64,000 nt of DNA from G025836975 sp048751585 (GCF_048751585.1 NZ_JAZHOB010000010.1:124001-188000); one strand, 5' to 3'. Shown: positions 41,597-50,332, counted from the stretch's first letter. The notes: generated by a model not told the origin, from the sequence alone. Numbers and translations: made by a program.

Positions 41597-42655
41597 ATGG
41601 TAGCCAAAAATACGCGCGCGACTCTGCCCCCCGGCCCGGTCATGGTGGATGTTGAAGGAACCGTGCTGACGGCGCACGAGCGCGCCCGTCTGCGCGATCC
41701 GCTGGTGGGCGGGGTGATTCTCTTCGCCCGCAACTTCGATCATCGCGAACAGTTGGCCGCCTTGTGCCAGGCCATCCATGACGAGCGCGACGAGCCCCTG
41801 TTGATCGCGGTCGACCACGAGGGTGGAAGGGTGCAGCGCTTCCGGACCGATGGCTTTACGTCCATTCCGGCCATGAGCGTGTTCGGCGAGCTTTGGTCCG
41901 AGGACTCGCTGGCCGCCATGCGCCTGGCATCGGAAGCGGGTTATGTGCTGGGGGCGGAATTGCGCGCCTGCGGCGTGGATCTGAGCTTTACACCTGTCCT
42001 GGATCTGGACTACGGGGTCAGCAAAGTCATCGGCAATCGCGCCTTCCACCGGGATCCCCGGGTCGTGGCCATGCTGGCGCGCGCACTGATACAAGGGCTG
42101 ATGCTGGCGGGCATGGCCGCTTGCGGCAAGCATTTTCCAGGCCATGGGGCGGTCGAGGCCGATTCGCATCACGAGATTCCCGTGGATCAACGCGATTTCG
42201 AGCAAATCATGCAAGAGGACGCGGCGCCCTACGGCTGGCTGGGCGACATGGTCTTGCCTTCGGTGATGCCGGCCCATGTCATCTATCCCAAGGTCGATCC
42301 GCATCCCGCCGGCTTTTCCGCGCACTGGATACAGCAGGTGCTGCGCCAGGACCTGGGCTACGACGGCGTGGTGTTTTCAGATGACCTGACCATGGAAGGC
42401 GCGACGGTGGCCGGCGACATCCTGGCCCGTGCCCAGGCCGCGCTGGGGGCGGGATGCGACATGGTGCTGGTATGCAACCGTCCCGACCTGGCCGACGATT
42501 TGCTGGCTCGCCTGAAAGTGGAGCACAGCGCCGCGGCTATCCAGCGCATACGCCGCCTGATGCCCCGGACGCCCGCGGCCGGGTGGGATGCCTTGCAGGC
42601 CGATGAACGCTATCAATATGCCCGACGACTTCAATCTCAAATCGTTTCTGGCTGA
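41597..42655 (+). CDS. nagZ: Beta-N-acetylhexosaminidase NagZ
   Basis: Family 3 glycosidase that removes GlcNAc from anhydro-muropeptides during cell-wall recycling. I start at ATG 41597 (MVAKNTRATLPPGPVMVDVE) with a GGAAGA site; ATG 41579 overlapping acpS is possible. The 352 residues contain PLVGGVILFARNF, AVDHEGGRVQRF, the signature GKHFPGHGAVEADSHHEIP with the mobile Asp-His pair, and FSDDLTMEGA. The 3' end overlaps uvrC by 38 bases. Confidence 0.94.
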   Translation: MVAKNTRATLPPGPVMVDVEGTVLTAHERARLRDPLVGGVILFARNFDHREQLAALCQAIHDERDEPLLIAVDHEGGRVQRFRTDGFTSIPAMSVFGELWSEDSLAAMRLASEAGYVLGAELRACGVDLSFTPVLDLDYGVSKVIGNRAFHRDPRVVAMLARALIQGLMLAGMAACGKHFPGHGAVEADSHHEIPVDQRDFEQIMQEDAAPYGWLGDMVLPSVMPAHVIYPKVDPHPAGFSAHWIQQVLRQDLGYDGVVFSDDLTMEGATVAGDILARAQAALGAGCDMVLVCNRPDLADDLLARLKVEHSAAAIQRIRRLMPRTPAAGWDALQADERYQYARRLQSQIVSG

Positions 42656-44441
42656 TCTGCCGCATCTGCCCGGCGTGTATCGCCATATCGATGCACAGGG
42701 CGAGGTGCTGTACGTAGGCAAAGCGCGCGATCTGAAAAAGCGCGTGAATTCGTATTTCCAGAAGACGCACAGCAGTCCGCGCATCAGCCATATGGTGGCG
42801 CGGGTCGTGCGGCTTGAGGTCACTGTCACGCGCTCCGAAGCCGAGGCATTGCTGCTTGAAAACAACCTGATCAAGCGCCTGAAGCCGCGCTACAACATCC
42901 TGTTCAGGGATGACAAGTCGTATCCCTACCTGATGTTCAGCGGCCACGATATACCGCGCATCGCCTACTACCGCGGCAGCACCAGCGGCAAGGGCAGGTA
43001 TTTCGGGCCCTATCCCAATGCCTGGGCCGTGCGCGAAACCATACAGATTTTGCAGCGCGTGTTCCGCCTGCGCACCTGCGAGGACAGTGTCTTTGCCAAT
43101 CGCTCCAGGCCTTGCCTGCTGCATCAGATAGGGCGCTGCTCGGCACCCTGCGTGGACCTGATATCGGCCGAAGCCTATCGCGCCGATGTGGAGCGCGCCG
43201 TGCAGTTCCTGGACGGCCGCGCCAGCAAGGTGTTGCGCGATATCGAGAAGCGCATGCACGAGGCGTCCGAGGAGCTTGAGTTCGAGCGCGCGGCGCTGCT
43301 GCGCGACCAGATGGGCGCGCTGGCCAAGGTATTGCAGCAGCAATCGATGGAGAAAGTCGGCAACGACGATGTGGATGTGATCGCCGTCGCTTCGGCCGGC
43401 GGGCGCATCTGCGTCAACCTGGCCATGGTGCGCGGCGGCAGGCATTTGGGGGACAAGCCGTTTTTTCCGGCGCATACCCACGATGACAGCCCGGGCGAGG
43501 TGCTGGCGGCTTTCGTCGCCCAGCACTATATGGACAGCGGCATGCCTCCGGTGCTGGTCTGTTCGCATGCACTGCCCGATCCGGACCTTATCGGCTTGCT
43601 GGCCGAGCAGACCGGCGTCAAGGCCAGGGTTCTGGTCAAGCCGCAAGGCATGCGCAAGACCTGGCTGGAGCAGGCGGTGAAGAATGCCGAGCTGGCGCTG
43701 GCGCGCCTATTGACCGAGTCCAGCGCCCGCGCGGCGCGCAGCCTGGCTTTGGCGACGGTCCTGGAGCTGGATACCGATGAGGCCGCCCTGGATGCCTTGC
43801 ACATCGAATGCTTCGACATCAGCCATACGGCCGGCGAGGCGACGCAGGCGTCTTGCGTGGTGTATCAGCACCATGCGATGCAGCCGTCGCTGTATCGCCG
43901 ATACAACATTGCCGGCATCACGCCCGGAGACGATTACGCCGCCATGCGCCAGGTGCTGACGCGCCGTTTCAGCCGGGTGGCCGACGGACAGGCCGAGATG
44001 CCCACCGTGGTGCTGATCGACGGGGGTAAGGGGCAGGTCGAGATCGCCCGGCAGGTTTTCGTGGAATTGGGTCTGGATACGCAGACCATCGTGGGAGTGG
44101 CCAAAGGGGAGGGGCGCAAGGTGGGCCTAGAGACGCTGGTCTTCGTCGATGGCCGCGCCCCCGTGGCTTTGGGAATAGAGTCGGCGGCCCTGATGCTGGT
44201 CGCGCAGATTCGCGACGAGGCCCACCGGTTCGCGATTACAGGCATGCGGGCGCAGCGGGCCAAGGCAAGGAATGTGTCGCGCCTGGAGGAGATCGAAGGC
44301 ATAGGCGCGCGGCGCCGCCAGAAGCTGCTGGCGCGTTTTGGCGGCTTTTCCGGCGTGGTCGATGCAAGCGTCGACGACCTGAGATCCGTGGAAGGGATTT
44401 CCGACGAGTTGGCCGAACGTATCTATCAGGCGCTCCGATAA
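42618..44441 (+). CDS. uvrC: UvrABC excinuclease subunit C
   Basis: Makes both incisions in nucleotide excision repair. Start ATG 42618 (MPDDFNLKSFLADLPHLPGV), inside nagZ, matches Bordetella UvrC; ATG 42603 is possible. The 607 residues have the GIY-YIG nuclease (LPGVYRHI...LYVGKARDLKKRV), the UVR motif near 205-240, the RNase H-like C-terminal nuclease (IECFDISHTAGEATQASCVV, VLIDGGKGQVE) and two helix-hairpin-helix motifs at the end (LEEIEGIGARRRQKLLARFG). Confidence 0.97.
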   Translation: MPDDFNLKSFLADLPHLPGVYRHIDAQGEVLYVGKARDLKKRVNSYFQKTHSSPRISHMVARVVRLEVTVTRSEAEALLLENNLIKRLKPRYNILFRDDKSYPYLMFSGHDIPRIAYYRGSTSGKGRYFGPYPNAWAVRETIQILQRVFRLRTCEDSVFANRSRPCLLHQIGRCSAPCVDLISAEAYRADVERAVQFLDGRASKVLRDIEKRMHEASEELEFERAALLRDQMGALAKVLQQQSMEKVGNDDVDVIAVASAGGRICVNLAMVRGGRHLGDKPFFPAHTHDDSPGEVLAAFVAQHYMDSGMPPVLVCSHALPDPDLIGLLAEQTGVKARVLVKPQGMRKTWLEQAVKNAELALARLLTESSARAARSLALATVLELDTDEAALDALHIECFDISHTAGEATQASCVVYQHHAMQPSLYRRYNIAGITPGDDYAAMRQVLTRRFSRVADGQAEMPTVVLIDGGKGQVEIARQVFVELGLDTQTIVGVAKGEGRKVGLETLVFVDGRAPVALGIESAALMLVAQIRDEAHRFAITGMRAQRAKARNVSRLEEIEGIGARRRQKLLARFGGFSGVVDASVDDLRSVEGISDELAERIYQALR

Positions 44442-44456
44442 GGTAGTATTCATCTT

Positions 44457-45038
44457 ATGCCCATGAATCTACCTATTGCACTCACCTGGCTGCGCATCGC
44501 CATGATTCCCCTGATCGTGGCGCTGTTCTACATTCCGGCCGACTGGATTTCGGTGCCGCTGCGCGACACCGTGGCCGCGTTGGCGTTCATCGTTGCCGCC
44601 CTGACGGACTGGTTCGACGGCTGGCTGGCCAGGCGCTGGAACCAGACCTCGTCCTTCGGCGCCTTCCTGGACCCGGTGGCCGACAAGCTGATGGTGTGCG
44701 CGGCTCTGCTGATATTGCTGGATTTGAACCGGGTGGACTCTTTCATTGCACTGATTATCATCGGGCGTGAAATCACGATTTCAGCCCTGCGCGAATGGAT
44801 GGCTAAAATAGGAGCCAGCGGCAGCGTGGCGGTGCATTGGCTGGGCAAGTTCAAGACCGCGGCGCAGATGATCGCCATTCCTTGCCTGTTGTACTGGCGG
44901 CCGTTCCATGGCGTATCCCTGGAACTGATCGGCCAGATCCTGATCGTCATCGCCGCCATCCTGACCGTCTGGTCCATGTGCTATTACTTGCGCCGCGCGT
45001 GGCCCGAAATACGAGATCGATCCGACCGGCGCAGTTGA
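44457..45038 (+). CDS. pgsA: CDP-diacylglycerol-glycerol-3-phosphate phosphatidyltransferase
   Basis: Makes phosphatidylglycerol phosphate in the inner membrane. The 193 residues hold the CDP-alcohol phosphotransferase motif DG-X2-AR-X8-G-X3-D-X3-D in DWFDGWLARRWNQ...FGAFLDPVADK. Four to five membrane helices are visible. It follows uvrC by 15 bases, a standard pairing. In close relatives tRNA genes often come next; none does here. Confidence 0.95.
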   Translation: MPMNLPIALTWLRIAMIPLIVALFYIPADWISVPLRDTVAALAFIVAALTDWFDGWLARRWNQTSSFGAFLDPVADKLMVCAALLILLDLNRVDSFIALIIIGREITISALREWMAKIGASGSVAVHWLGKFKTAAQMIAIPCLLYWRPFHGVSLELIGQILIVIAAILTVWSMCYYLRRAWPEIRDRSDRRS

Positions 45039-45057
45039 TGCTTTTCACGAGAGCGCG

Positions 45058-46347
45058 ATGACCGCCGCAAGCCCAGCCCAAGTCCCCGATACGCCAGCCC
45101 TGAAACGCCGGGACTGGAGCATTATCGGCCTGATCGCCTCGGCGCACGCTTCGTCACACTTTTTCCAATTGGTGTTTCCCACCTTGTACTTGTCGCTGGC
45201 GCACGAGTACGGCTACGATTTCGTCAAGCTGGGAATGCTGGCCTCGGTGTTTTTTCTGGTGTCCTGCCTGGGGCAGGCTTCGTCCGGTTTCGTGGTCGAC
45301 CGTATCGGTCCCGCGCCGGTATTGCGCTTCGGCCTGGCCAGCTTCGTGGTTTCAGGCGTCCTGATAGCCGCCTCCAACGGCTATGCCATGCTGATGCTGG
45401 CGGCCATTATCGGCGGTCTGGGAAATTCGGTGTTCCATCCTGTGGATTACTCCATCATCAATCACCGAGTCAGCCAGCGACGGCTGGGCCATGCCTTCAG
45501 CACGCACGGGTTGACGGGCAATCTGGGGTGGGCGCTTACGCCGGTTTTCATGGCGGGCATCATTCATGTGTCTAACTGGCGGATTGCCGCTTATGCGGCG
45601 GCCGCGCTGGTGGCGTTTGTCTTGTTGCTGACCTGGCTGGGCCGCGATCTTCTGGCCGGACGGAATGCGGCGCTCGAACCGGAGCAAGCCGCGGCCGCCG
45701 ATGCGCCGGCCGACCTGGCGCAACAAACGGTCGGCCAGACCCTGGCCATCCTATTGGTGCAGCCCGCGCTGTGGGGCGCCTTCCTATTCTTCGCCTTTAC
45801 GTCCATGGCGCTGTCGGCCGTCCAGAACTACACCATACCGATGCTCGGCGATGTCTACGGCATCGACAAGGTCATGGCCGGCACGACCTTGTCGGCCTAT
45901 ATGGTCGCCGCCGCCGCGGGCATGCTGGCGGGGGGCTTCCTGGTCGGCGCCACGCCAAACACCGAGCGCACCGTGGCCATTTCGCTGCTCCTGGCGGGCG
46001 GGCTGCTGGTCGTGCTGGCTCTGGGATCGGTTCCGCCTTCCTTCGCCATGGTGCTGGTGGCCGCGGCGGGTTTTTGCTCGGGCGTTTCAGCTCCCTCGCG
46101 CGACATGCTCATACGGCGGGTAACGCCCAAGGGCGCCACCGGCACGGTCTACGGTCTGGTGTATTCGGGCATGGACGTGGGCTCTTCGCTGGCGCCGGTG
46201 GGCTTCGGCCTGATGCTGGATGCCGGCCTGCGTCAGGGACCGTGGTTCGGAGCCGCCACGGGCTTTACGGTGGCGGCGGTGCTGGCCGTGATGGTTGCCA
46301 AATCGGCCGGCCGGAGCATCGCGCACACCGCCACGGCACGCGCCTAA
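45058..46347 (+). CDS. MFS transporter (Fsr/fosmidomycin-resistance-like)
   Basis: Twelve-helix major facilitator of 429 residues. Features are the conserved loop GFVVDRIGPAPVLRFG after helix 2 and a central charged loop near residue 205. N-terminal residues SAHASSHFFQLVFPTLYLSL recall the Fsr group of drug/sugar efflux proteins. It starts 19 bases after pgsA and converges with queF. The substrate is not predictable; export of an antibiotic-like compound is one option. Confidence 0.85.
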   Translation: MTAASPAQVPDTPALKRRDWSIIGLIASAHASSHFFQLVFPTLYLSLAHEYGYDFVKLGMLASVFFLVSCLGQASSGFVVDRIGPAPVLRFGLASFVVSGVLIAASNGYAMLMLAAIIGGLGNSVFHPVDYSIINHRVSQRRLGHAFSTHGLTGNLGWALTPVFMAGIIHVSNWRIAAYAAAALVAFVLLLTWLGRDLLAGRNAALEPEQAAAADAPADLAQQTVGQTLAILLVQPALWGAFLFFAFTSMALSAVQNYTIPMLGDVYGIDKVMAGTTLSAYMVAAAAGMLAGGFLVGATPNTERTVAISLLLAGGLLVVLALGSVPPSFAMVLVAAAGFCSGVSAPSRDMLIRRVTPKGATGTVYGLVYSGMDVGSSLAPVGFGLMLDAGLRQGPWFGAATGFTVAAVLAVMVAKSAGRSIAHTATARA

Positions 46348-46352
46348 GGCGC

Positions 46353-47177
46353 CTATTGCCTTAGACCGCGGTACTGGCTTACCTCGGCCGGTTCGCTGCC
46401 GCGCCATGGATTGATGTCCAGGCCGCCGCGGCGCGTATAGCGGGCATACACCAACAAGGATTGCGGCTTGCAGGCATGCCAGATGTCGCAATACATCTTC
46501 TCGACGCAATGCTCGTGGAATTCAGTGTGCCGGCGCAAGGAAACGATATACGCCAGCAAGGCCTCGCGGTCGATGCGCGGACCGGTGTAGCGGACCTGTA
46601 CGCTGCCCCAGTCCGGCTGGCCGGTTACCGGACAGTTCGATTTCAGTAGTTCCGATACCAGTGTTTCGCTGATGACTTCCCCGTTGGGCAGGCAGCGCAG
46701 CAGCCCCGGCGTGGGTTCGTAGGCGGTGATTTCAATGTCGGCGCCATCGATGTTCACGCCTTCCAGGGCCTGGCAGCTTAAGCGCTCGGCCTGCCCAAGT
46801 TCATTCAGTGCGATCCGGACCGGCGCGCCGGCGGCCTGGCTCAGGTCGCGTGTCATGATATCGCGCACGGCCTGGGCATTATCGAAACGCTCTTCATTGA
46901 AGGAGTTCAGGTAAAGCTTGAACGACTTCGATTCGACCAGCATGGGACTTTCCTGCGGAAAGATGAAACGAGCCAGGGCTGCCGTGGGCTTGCCTTTTTG
47001 ATTCAGCCACGAGACTTCATAGGCGTTCCAGATATCGGCGCCGTACCAGGGGCCGGGAATTTCCAGCGAACGCCGGTTGGCGGCTCGGTCGATGGGAAAC
47101 AGAAGGCCGGGATCATAGGAATTGGGGTAGGACACGTCCTGGCCCAGGGGCGCTTGGACTAAGGAAGGATTTTGCAT
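46353..47177 (-). CDS. queF: NADPH-dependent 7-cyano-7-deazaguanine reductase
   Basis: Reduces preQ0 to preQ1 for queuosine in tRNA. I start at ATG 47177 (MQNPSLVQAPLGQDVSYPN); a TTG at 47228 would add 17 residues with no better ribosome site. The 274 residues are the long, two-domain YqcD/QueF form: NADPH-site ESKSFKLYLNSFNEERF in the first half and nucleophilic Cys in LKSNCPVTGQPDWGSV with EFHEHCVEKMY in the second. Stand-alone gene; no other queuosine genes are near. Confidence 0.94.
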   Translation of the reverse strand: MQNPSLVQAPLGQDVSYPNSYDPGLLFPIDRAANRRSLEIPGPWYGADIWNAYEVSWLNQKGKPTAALARFIFPQESPMLVESKSFKLYLNSFNEERFDNAQAVRDIMTRDLSQAAGAPVRIALNELGQAERLSCQALEGVNIDGADIEITAYEPTPGLLRCLPNGEVISETLVSELLKSNCPVTGQPDWGSVQVRYTGPRIDREALLAYIVSLRRHTEFHEHCVEKMYCDIWHACKPQSLLVYARYTRRGGLDINPWRGSEPAEVSQYRGLRQ

Positions 47178-47504
47178 TGCGGCTGATCTAGGGTCGTGAC
47201 GATGCTGGAAAGGCGGCGTCGAGTTCAAGGACTGCCCTTATTGTACTCTTGGCCACCTGCATTCCCGCATTATGAAAAATGAATTCCAGCTTATGAAAAA
47301 TTCATGTTGCGCTGCATGATTTCATGTTTCATACGGGAAAATAACGTTTCGCATTAAGAAATAAAAAATATAAGCTATTGTATTTAAACATTAATATTTT
47401 TTGTCTTATATAAGACATAAGTGTGGTTTGCCTCGCAGCAAGGGCGTAGACTTTTCTCATCGATTTCATTCTTTCTTCTTCTTTTTCACTTCAAGGAAAG
47501 CATC
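47178..47504 (+). promoter_or_regulatory. AT-rich control region of aceA
   Basis: No gene. It holds two direct repeats TTATGAAAAAT (47270-47280 and 47291-47301), 21 bases apart, and two inverted TTTCAT copies (47320-47325 and 47327-47332), making four half-sites on one helix face or nearly so. A perfect 16-base palindrome TGTCTTATATAAGACA (47402-47417) includes a -10-like TATAAG. Ribosome site AAGGAAAG is at 47493-47500. The regulators are not identified. Confidence 0.5.
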
Positions 47505-48830
47505 ATGAGCACACGAGAAAACGAGATACGCGGCCTGCAGAAGACCTGGGCGGAAGATCCGCGCTGGCAAGGCATCAAGCGCGGCTACGGCGCCGAAGAC
47601 GTGGTAAGGCTGCGCGGTTCAGTGTCGGTGGAGCATACCCTGGCCCGCCGGGGCGCGGAAAAGCTGTGGGGGCTGTTGCATACAGAGCCTTTCGTCAACT
47701 CGCTTGGCGCCCTGACCGGCAACCAGGCCATGCAGCAGGTCAAGGCCGGTCTCAAAGCCATCTACCTTTCGGGCTGGCAGGTGGCTGGCGACGCCAACGG
47801 CGCGGGTGAAATGTACCCCGATCAATCCCTGTACCCCGCCAATTCGGTTCCTCAAGTCGTGCGCCGCATCAATAATGCGCTGACGCGCTGCGATCAGATC
47901 CAGTGGATGGAAGGTAAAAATCCCGGCGATCCCGATTACCTGGATTACTTCGCCCCCATCGTGGCCGATGCCGAAGCGGGGTTTGGCGGGGTGCTGAACG
48001 CTTTTGAATTGATGAAATCCATGATCGAAGCGGGCGCGGCCGGAGTGCACTTCGAAGATCAACTGGCGTCGGTCAAGAAATGCGGTCATATGGGCGGCAA
48101 GGTGCTCGTGCCCACCCGCGAAGCCGTCGCCAAGCTGGTGTCGGCCCGCCTGGCCGCCGATGTGCTCAATGTGCCCACGCTGCTGCTGGCCCGCACCGAT
48201 GCCGATGCGGCCGACCTGCTGACCAGCGATATCGACGATAACGACCGTCCTTTCATTACCGGCGAACGTACCGCCGAGGGCTTTTTCCGTACGCGGGCCG
48301 GTATTGACCAGGGCATTGCGCGCGGCCTGGCCTACGCGCCTTATGCCGATTTGCTGTGGTGCGAAACCTCGACTCCCAATCTGGACTACGCCCGTAAATT
48401 CGCCGAAGCGATTCATCGCCAATTTCCAGGCAAGATGCTGGCTTATAACTGCTCGCCCTCGTTCAATTGGAAAAAGAACCTGGACGACGCCACGGTGGCG
48501 AAGTTCCAGCGCGAGCTGGGCGCCATGGGCTACAAGTTCCAGTTCATCACCCTGGCGGGCTTCCACGCCCTCAACTACGGCATGTTCGAGCTGGCCCACG
48601 GCTATGCCCGCCGGCAGATGAGCGCTTTTGTTGAGTTGCAGCAAAAGGAGTTCGCCGCCGCGGATATCGGATTCACCGCCGTGAAGCATCAGCGCGAAGT
48701 CGGCACGGGCTACTTCGATGCGGTCACGCAAGCCATCGAAGGCGGCCAGTCCTCGACTACCGCCCTGACCGGCTCCACGGAGGAAGCGCAATTCGAGACC
48801 CCATCGGGGGAAGGCCTTAAGGTGGCGTGA
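47505..48830 (+). CDS. aceA: Isocitrate lyase
   Basis: First enzyme of the glyoxylate shunt: isocitrate to glyoxylate and succinate, needed on acetate, fatty acids and products of phenylacetate breakdown. Start ATG 47505 (MSTRENEIRGLQKTW). The 441 residues have the signature KKCGHMGGKVLVPTREAV with catalytic Cys, GNQAMQQVKAGLKAIYLSG near the start and NCSPSFNWKKNLDD near the end. It matches the E. coli-length form. Malate synthase is not adjacent. Confidence 0.97.
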   Translation: MSTRENEIRGLQKTWAEDPRWQGIKRGYGAEDVVRLRGSVSVEHTLARRGAEKLWGLLHTEPFVNSLGALTGNQAMQQVKAGLKAIYLSGWQVAGDANGAGEMYPDQSLYPANSVPQVVRRINNALTRCDQIQWMEGKNPGDPDYLDYFAPIVADAEAGFGGVLNAFELMKSMIEAGAAGVHFEDQLASVKKCGHMGGKVLVPTREAVAKLVSARLAADVLNVPTLLLARTDADAADLLTSDIDDNDRPFITGERTAEGFFRTRAGIDQGIARGLAYAPYADLLWCETSTPNLDYARKFAEAIHRQFPGKMLAYNCSPSFNWKKNLDDATVAKFQRELGAMGYKFQFITLAGFHALNYGMFELAHGYARRQMSAFVELQQKEFAAADIGFTAVKHQREVGTGYFDAVTQAIEGGQSSTTALTGSTEEAQFETPSGEGLKVA

Positions 48831-48850
48831 CCGCCGCCTTGCCTGCAGCC

Positions 48851-48892
48851 GGCCCGCGCGGGGGCCTGGCCGGTTGCGGGCGCGGGCCTTTT
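48851..48892 (+). terminator. Rho-independent terminator after aceA
   Basis: GGCCCGCGC (48851-48859) pairs with GCGCGGGCC (48880-48888), a perfect 9-bp GC stem with a 20-base loop, then TTTT. Confidence 0.75.
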
Positions 48893-48937
48893 GCGGCGCC
48901 TTCGGGCGCCGCACGCATTGTGGGGGCAAGCGCGGAC

Positions 48938-48978
48938 TTGATTAATATCAATACGGTAAATCCCGCCTTTGGTATAGT
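48938..48978 (+). promoter_or_regulatory. FNR-dependent promoter of the CcoI-like gene
   Basis: Exact FNR box TTGATTAATATCAA (48938-48951) and -10 TATAGT (48973-48978). The box centre (48944.5) lies 41.5 bases before position 48986, the classic class II activation distance, and 48986 is 8 bases past the -10. That start site is one base ahead of the ATG at 48987, which implies a practically leaderless mRNA. Confidence 0.75.
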
Positions 48979-48986
48979 CTCTGGCC

Positions 48987-49982
48987 ATGCGCGCCTTTTC
49001 CATTTTTTCCACCCCCAACGGGCTTTCCGGCGATGATCGGCAAAAGCGCCGCCATATGCTCGCCCGCCTGGGCTTGGGGTGGCTGGCCATGATGCAGGTC
49101 ATGATGTTCGCCTTTCCGGGCTATCTGCGTTCCGAAAGCATGGCGCCGGACAACCTGCAACTGCTGGACCAAGCCATTTTCATGATGAACTGGATCAGTT
49201 TGGTGCTGACGGTGCCCGTCATGCTGTATTGCGCCTGGCCGGTCTGGGGCGGGGCGGTCCGCATGCTGTTGCGCGGGCGGGTCGGCATGGATGTGCCGGT
49301 TGCGCTGGGCATCGTCGCGGCATTCATCCCCAGCGCCCACGCCACATGGGTCGGCCACGGCGAAGTCTATTTCGACTCCGTCACGATGTTCGTGGCTTTT
49401 CTGCTGACGGCCCGCTACCTTGAATTATGCGCGCGCCAGTCCATCGCCGCGGGCGGGGCCCATCATCTTGTCGAGCAGTTCCGCGCCGCGGTTTCCATTC
49501 GCGCCAATCAATTGGCCTTCTGGTTCGTGACCGTGCAAATAGCGCTGGCCTTTATCGTCGGGGCATTTTGGTATGTGTATGCGCCTGCGCATGCGGTGGG
49601 CGTCATGGTGGCCTTGCTGGTCATGAGTTGCCCCTGCGCCATGGCGATGTCCGTTCCCACCGCCGTCGCGGCGGCCCATGCCAGCCTGTCCGCCGCGCCC
49701 GATCGCGGGGACGGCGATGTGCTGCGCCTGATCCAGGCCGCTGGCGTGGTGTCAAGGCAGAACCTGTACGGTTCCGTGGCCTGGCATTTGTTGATGGTCC
49801 CCTTGGCCGTGGCGGGATGGGTGGCCCCTTGGCTGGCGGCCATCAGCATGCTGCTGTCCTCGCTGGCGGTTGCGGCAAATTCGTGGCGCCTGTTCCGGCA
49901 ACAGACCCGCCGGCCGCCGCTCACCGCCTGGGAGGGTGCGGCGGCGAGGGGGCTGGGGACGGTTGGCCTGGACAGGCCCTAA
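48987..49982 (+). CDS. CcoI/FixI-like P1B ATPase membrane core lacking both cytosolic catalytic domains
   Basis: A 331-residue protein with eight membrane helices (about 24-43, 62-85, 98-118, 128-148, 172-193, 200-225, 266-285, 288-310) in the order of a P1B copper ATPase. The metal-path motif CPC is intact in VMSCPCAMAMSVPTAVAAAH, and the TM7-TM8 pair after RQNLYGSVAWH is typical. Missing are the N-terminal metal-binding domain, the actuator domain (no TGES between helices 4 and 5) and the whole phosphorylation/ATP domain (no DKTGT, no GDGxND between helices 6 and 7). The frame is uninterrupted, an FNR promoter precedes it and ccoS follows by 3 bases. It therefore looks maintained rather than decayed. 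It may move copper passively for cbb3 assembly; that is inference. Confidence 0.85.
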   Translation: MRAFSIFSTPNGLSGDDRQKRRHMLARLGLGWLAMMQVMMFAFPGYLRSESMAPDNLQLLDQAIFMMNWISLVLTVPVMLYCAWPVWGGAVRMLLRGRVGMDVPVALGIVAAFIPSAHATWVGHGEVYFDSVTMFVAFLLTARYLELCARQSIAAGGAHHLVEQFRAAVSIRANQLAFWFVTVQIALAFIVGAFWYVYAPAHAVGVMVALLVMSCPCAMAMSVPTAVAAAHASLSAAPDRGDGDVLRLIQAAGVVSRQNLYGSVAWHLLMVPLAVAGWVAPWLAAISMLLSSLAVAANSWRLFRQQTRRPPLTAWEGAAARGLGTVGLDRP

Positions 49983-49985
49983 GCC

Positions 49986-50165
49986 ATGGAGGCCTCTTTA
50001 TTCCTGCTGCTTCCGATCTCGCTGCTGCTGGTGATCGCCATCGGAGCGGCCTTCTGGTGGGCCATTTTCGCCGGCCAGTTCGACGACACGAACGAAGCGG
50101 CGCAATCCATCCTGCTGGACGACGATAATCCCGATACGAAGCAGGTGGCCGGAAAAGATAGCTAG
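49986..50165 (+). CDS. ccoS: cbb3 oxidase maturation protein CcoS
   Basis: A 59-residue single-span protein needed for cofactor insertion into cbb3 oxidase. It begins MEASLFLLLPISLLLVIAIG, with the typical AAFWWAIFAGQFDD stretch right after the helix and an acidic tail (LLDDDNPDTKQ). It starts 3 bases after the CcoI-like gene, the usual ccoI-ccoS arrangement. Confidence 0.93.
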   Translation: MEASLFLLLPISLLLVIAIGAAFWWAIFAGQFDDTNEAAQSILLDDDNPDTKQVAGKDS

Positions 50166-50248
50166 CCGGATCGCGACACAGCGGTCCGAATGTTTTTTAT
50201 CGATTAAGTGTGGCGCGAAAACGTCAGAAACGGCAGGACTGGACCCAT

Positions 50249-50262
50249 CTTGATGCAAATCA
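50249..50262 (+). promoter_or_regulatory. FNR box upstream of ccoN
   Basis: Exact TTGATGCAAATCAA, 71 bases before the ccoN start codon. A class II start would fall near 50297, with a weak -10-like CATCAT at 50285-50290. Activation of ccoNOQP at low oxygen by FNR is well known in related bacteria. Confidence 0.8.
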
Positions 50263-50332
50263 AAGAGGGCTTGGGCCTGCCGGGCCATCATGCTGGCGTC
50301 TCGTATTGTTTTATTTGTTTTAGGGGAAGCTC

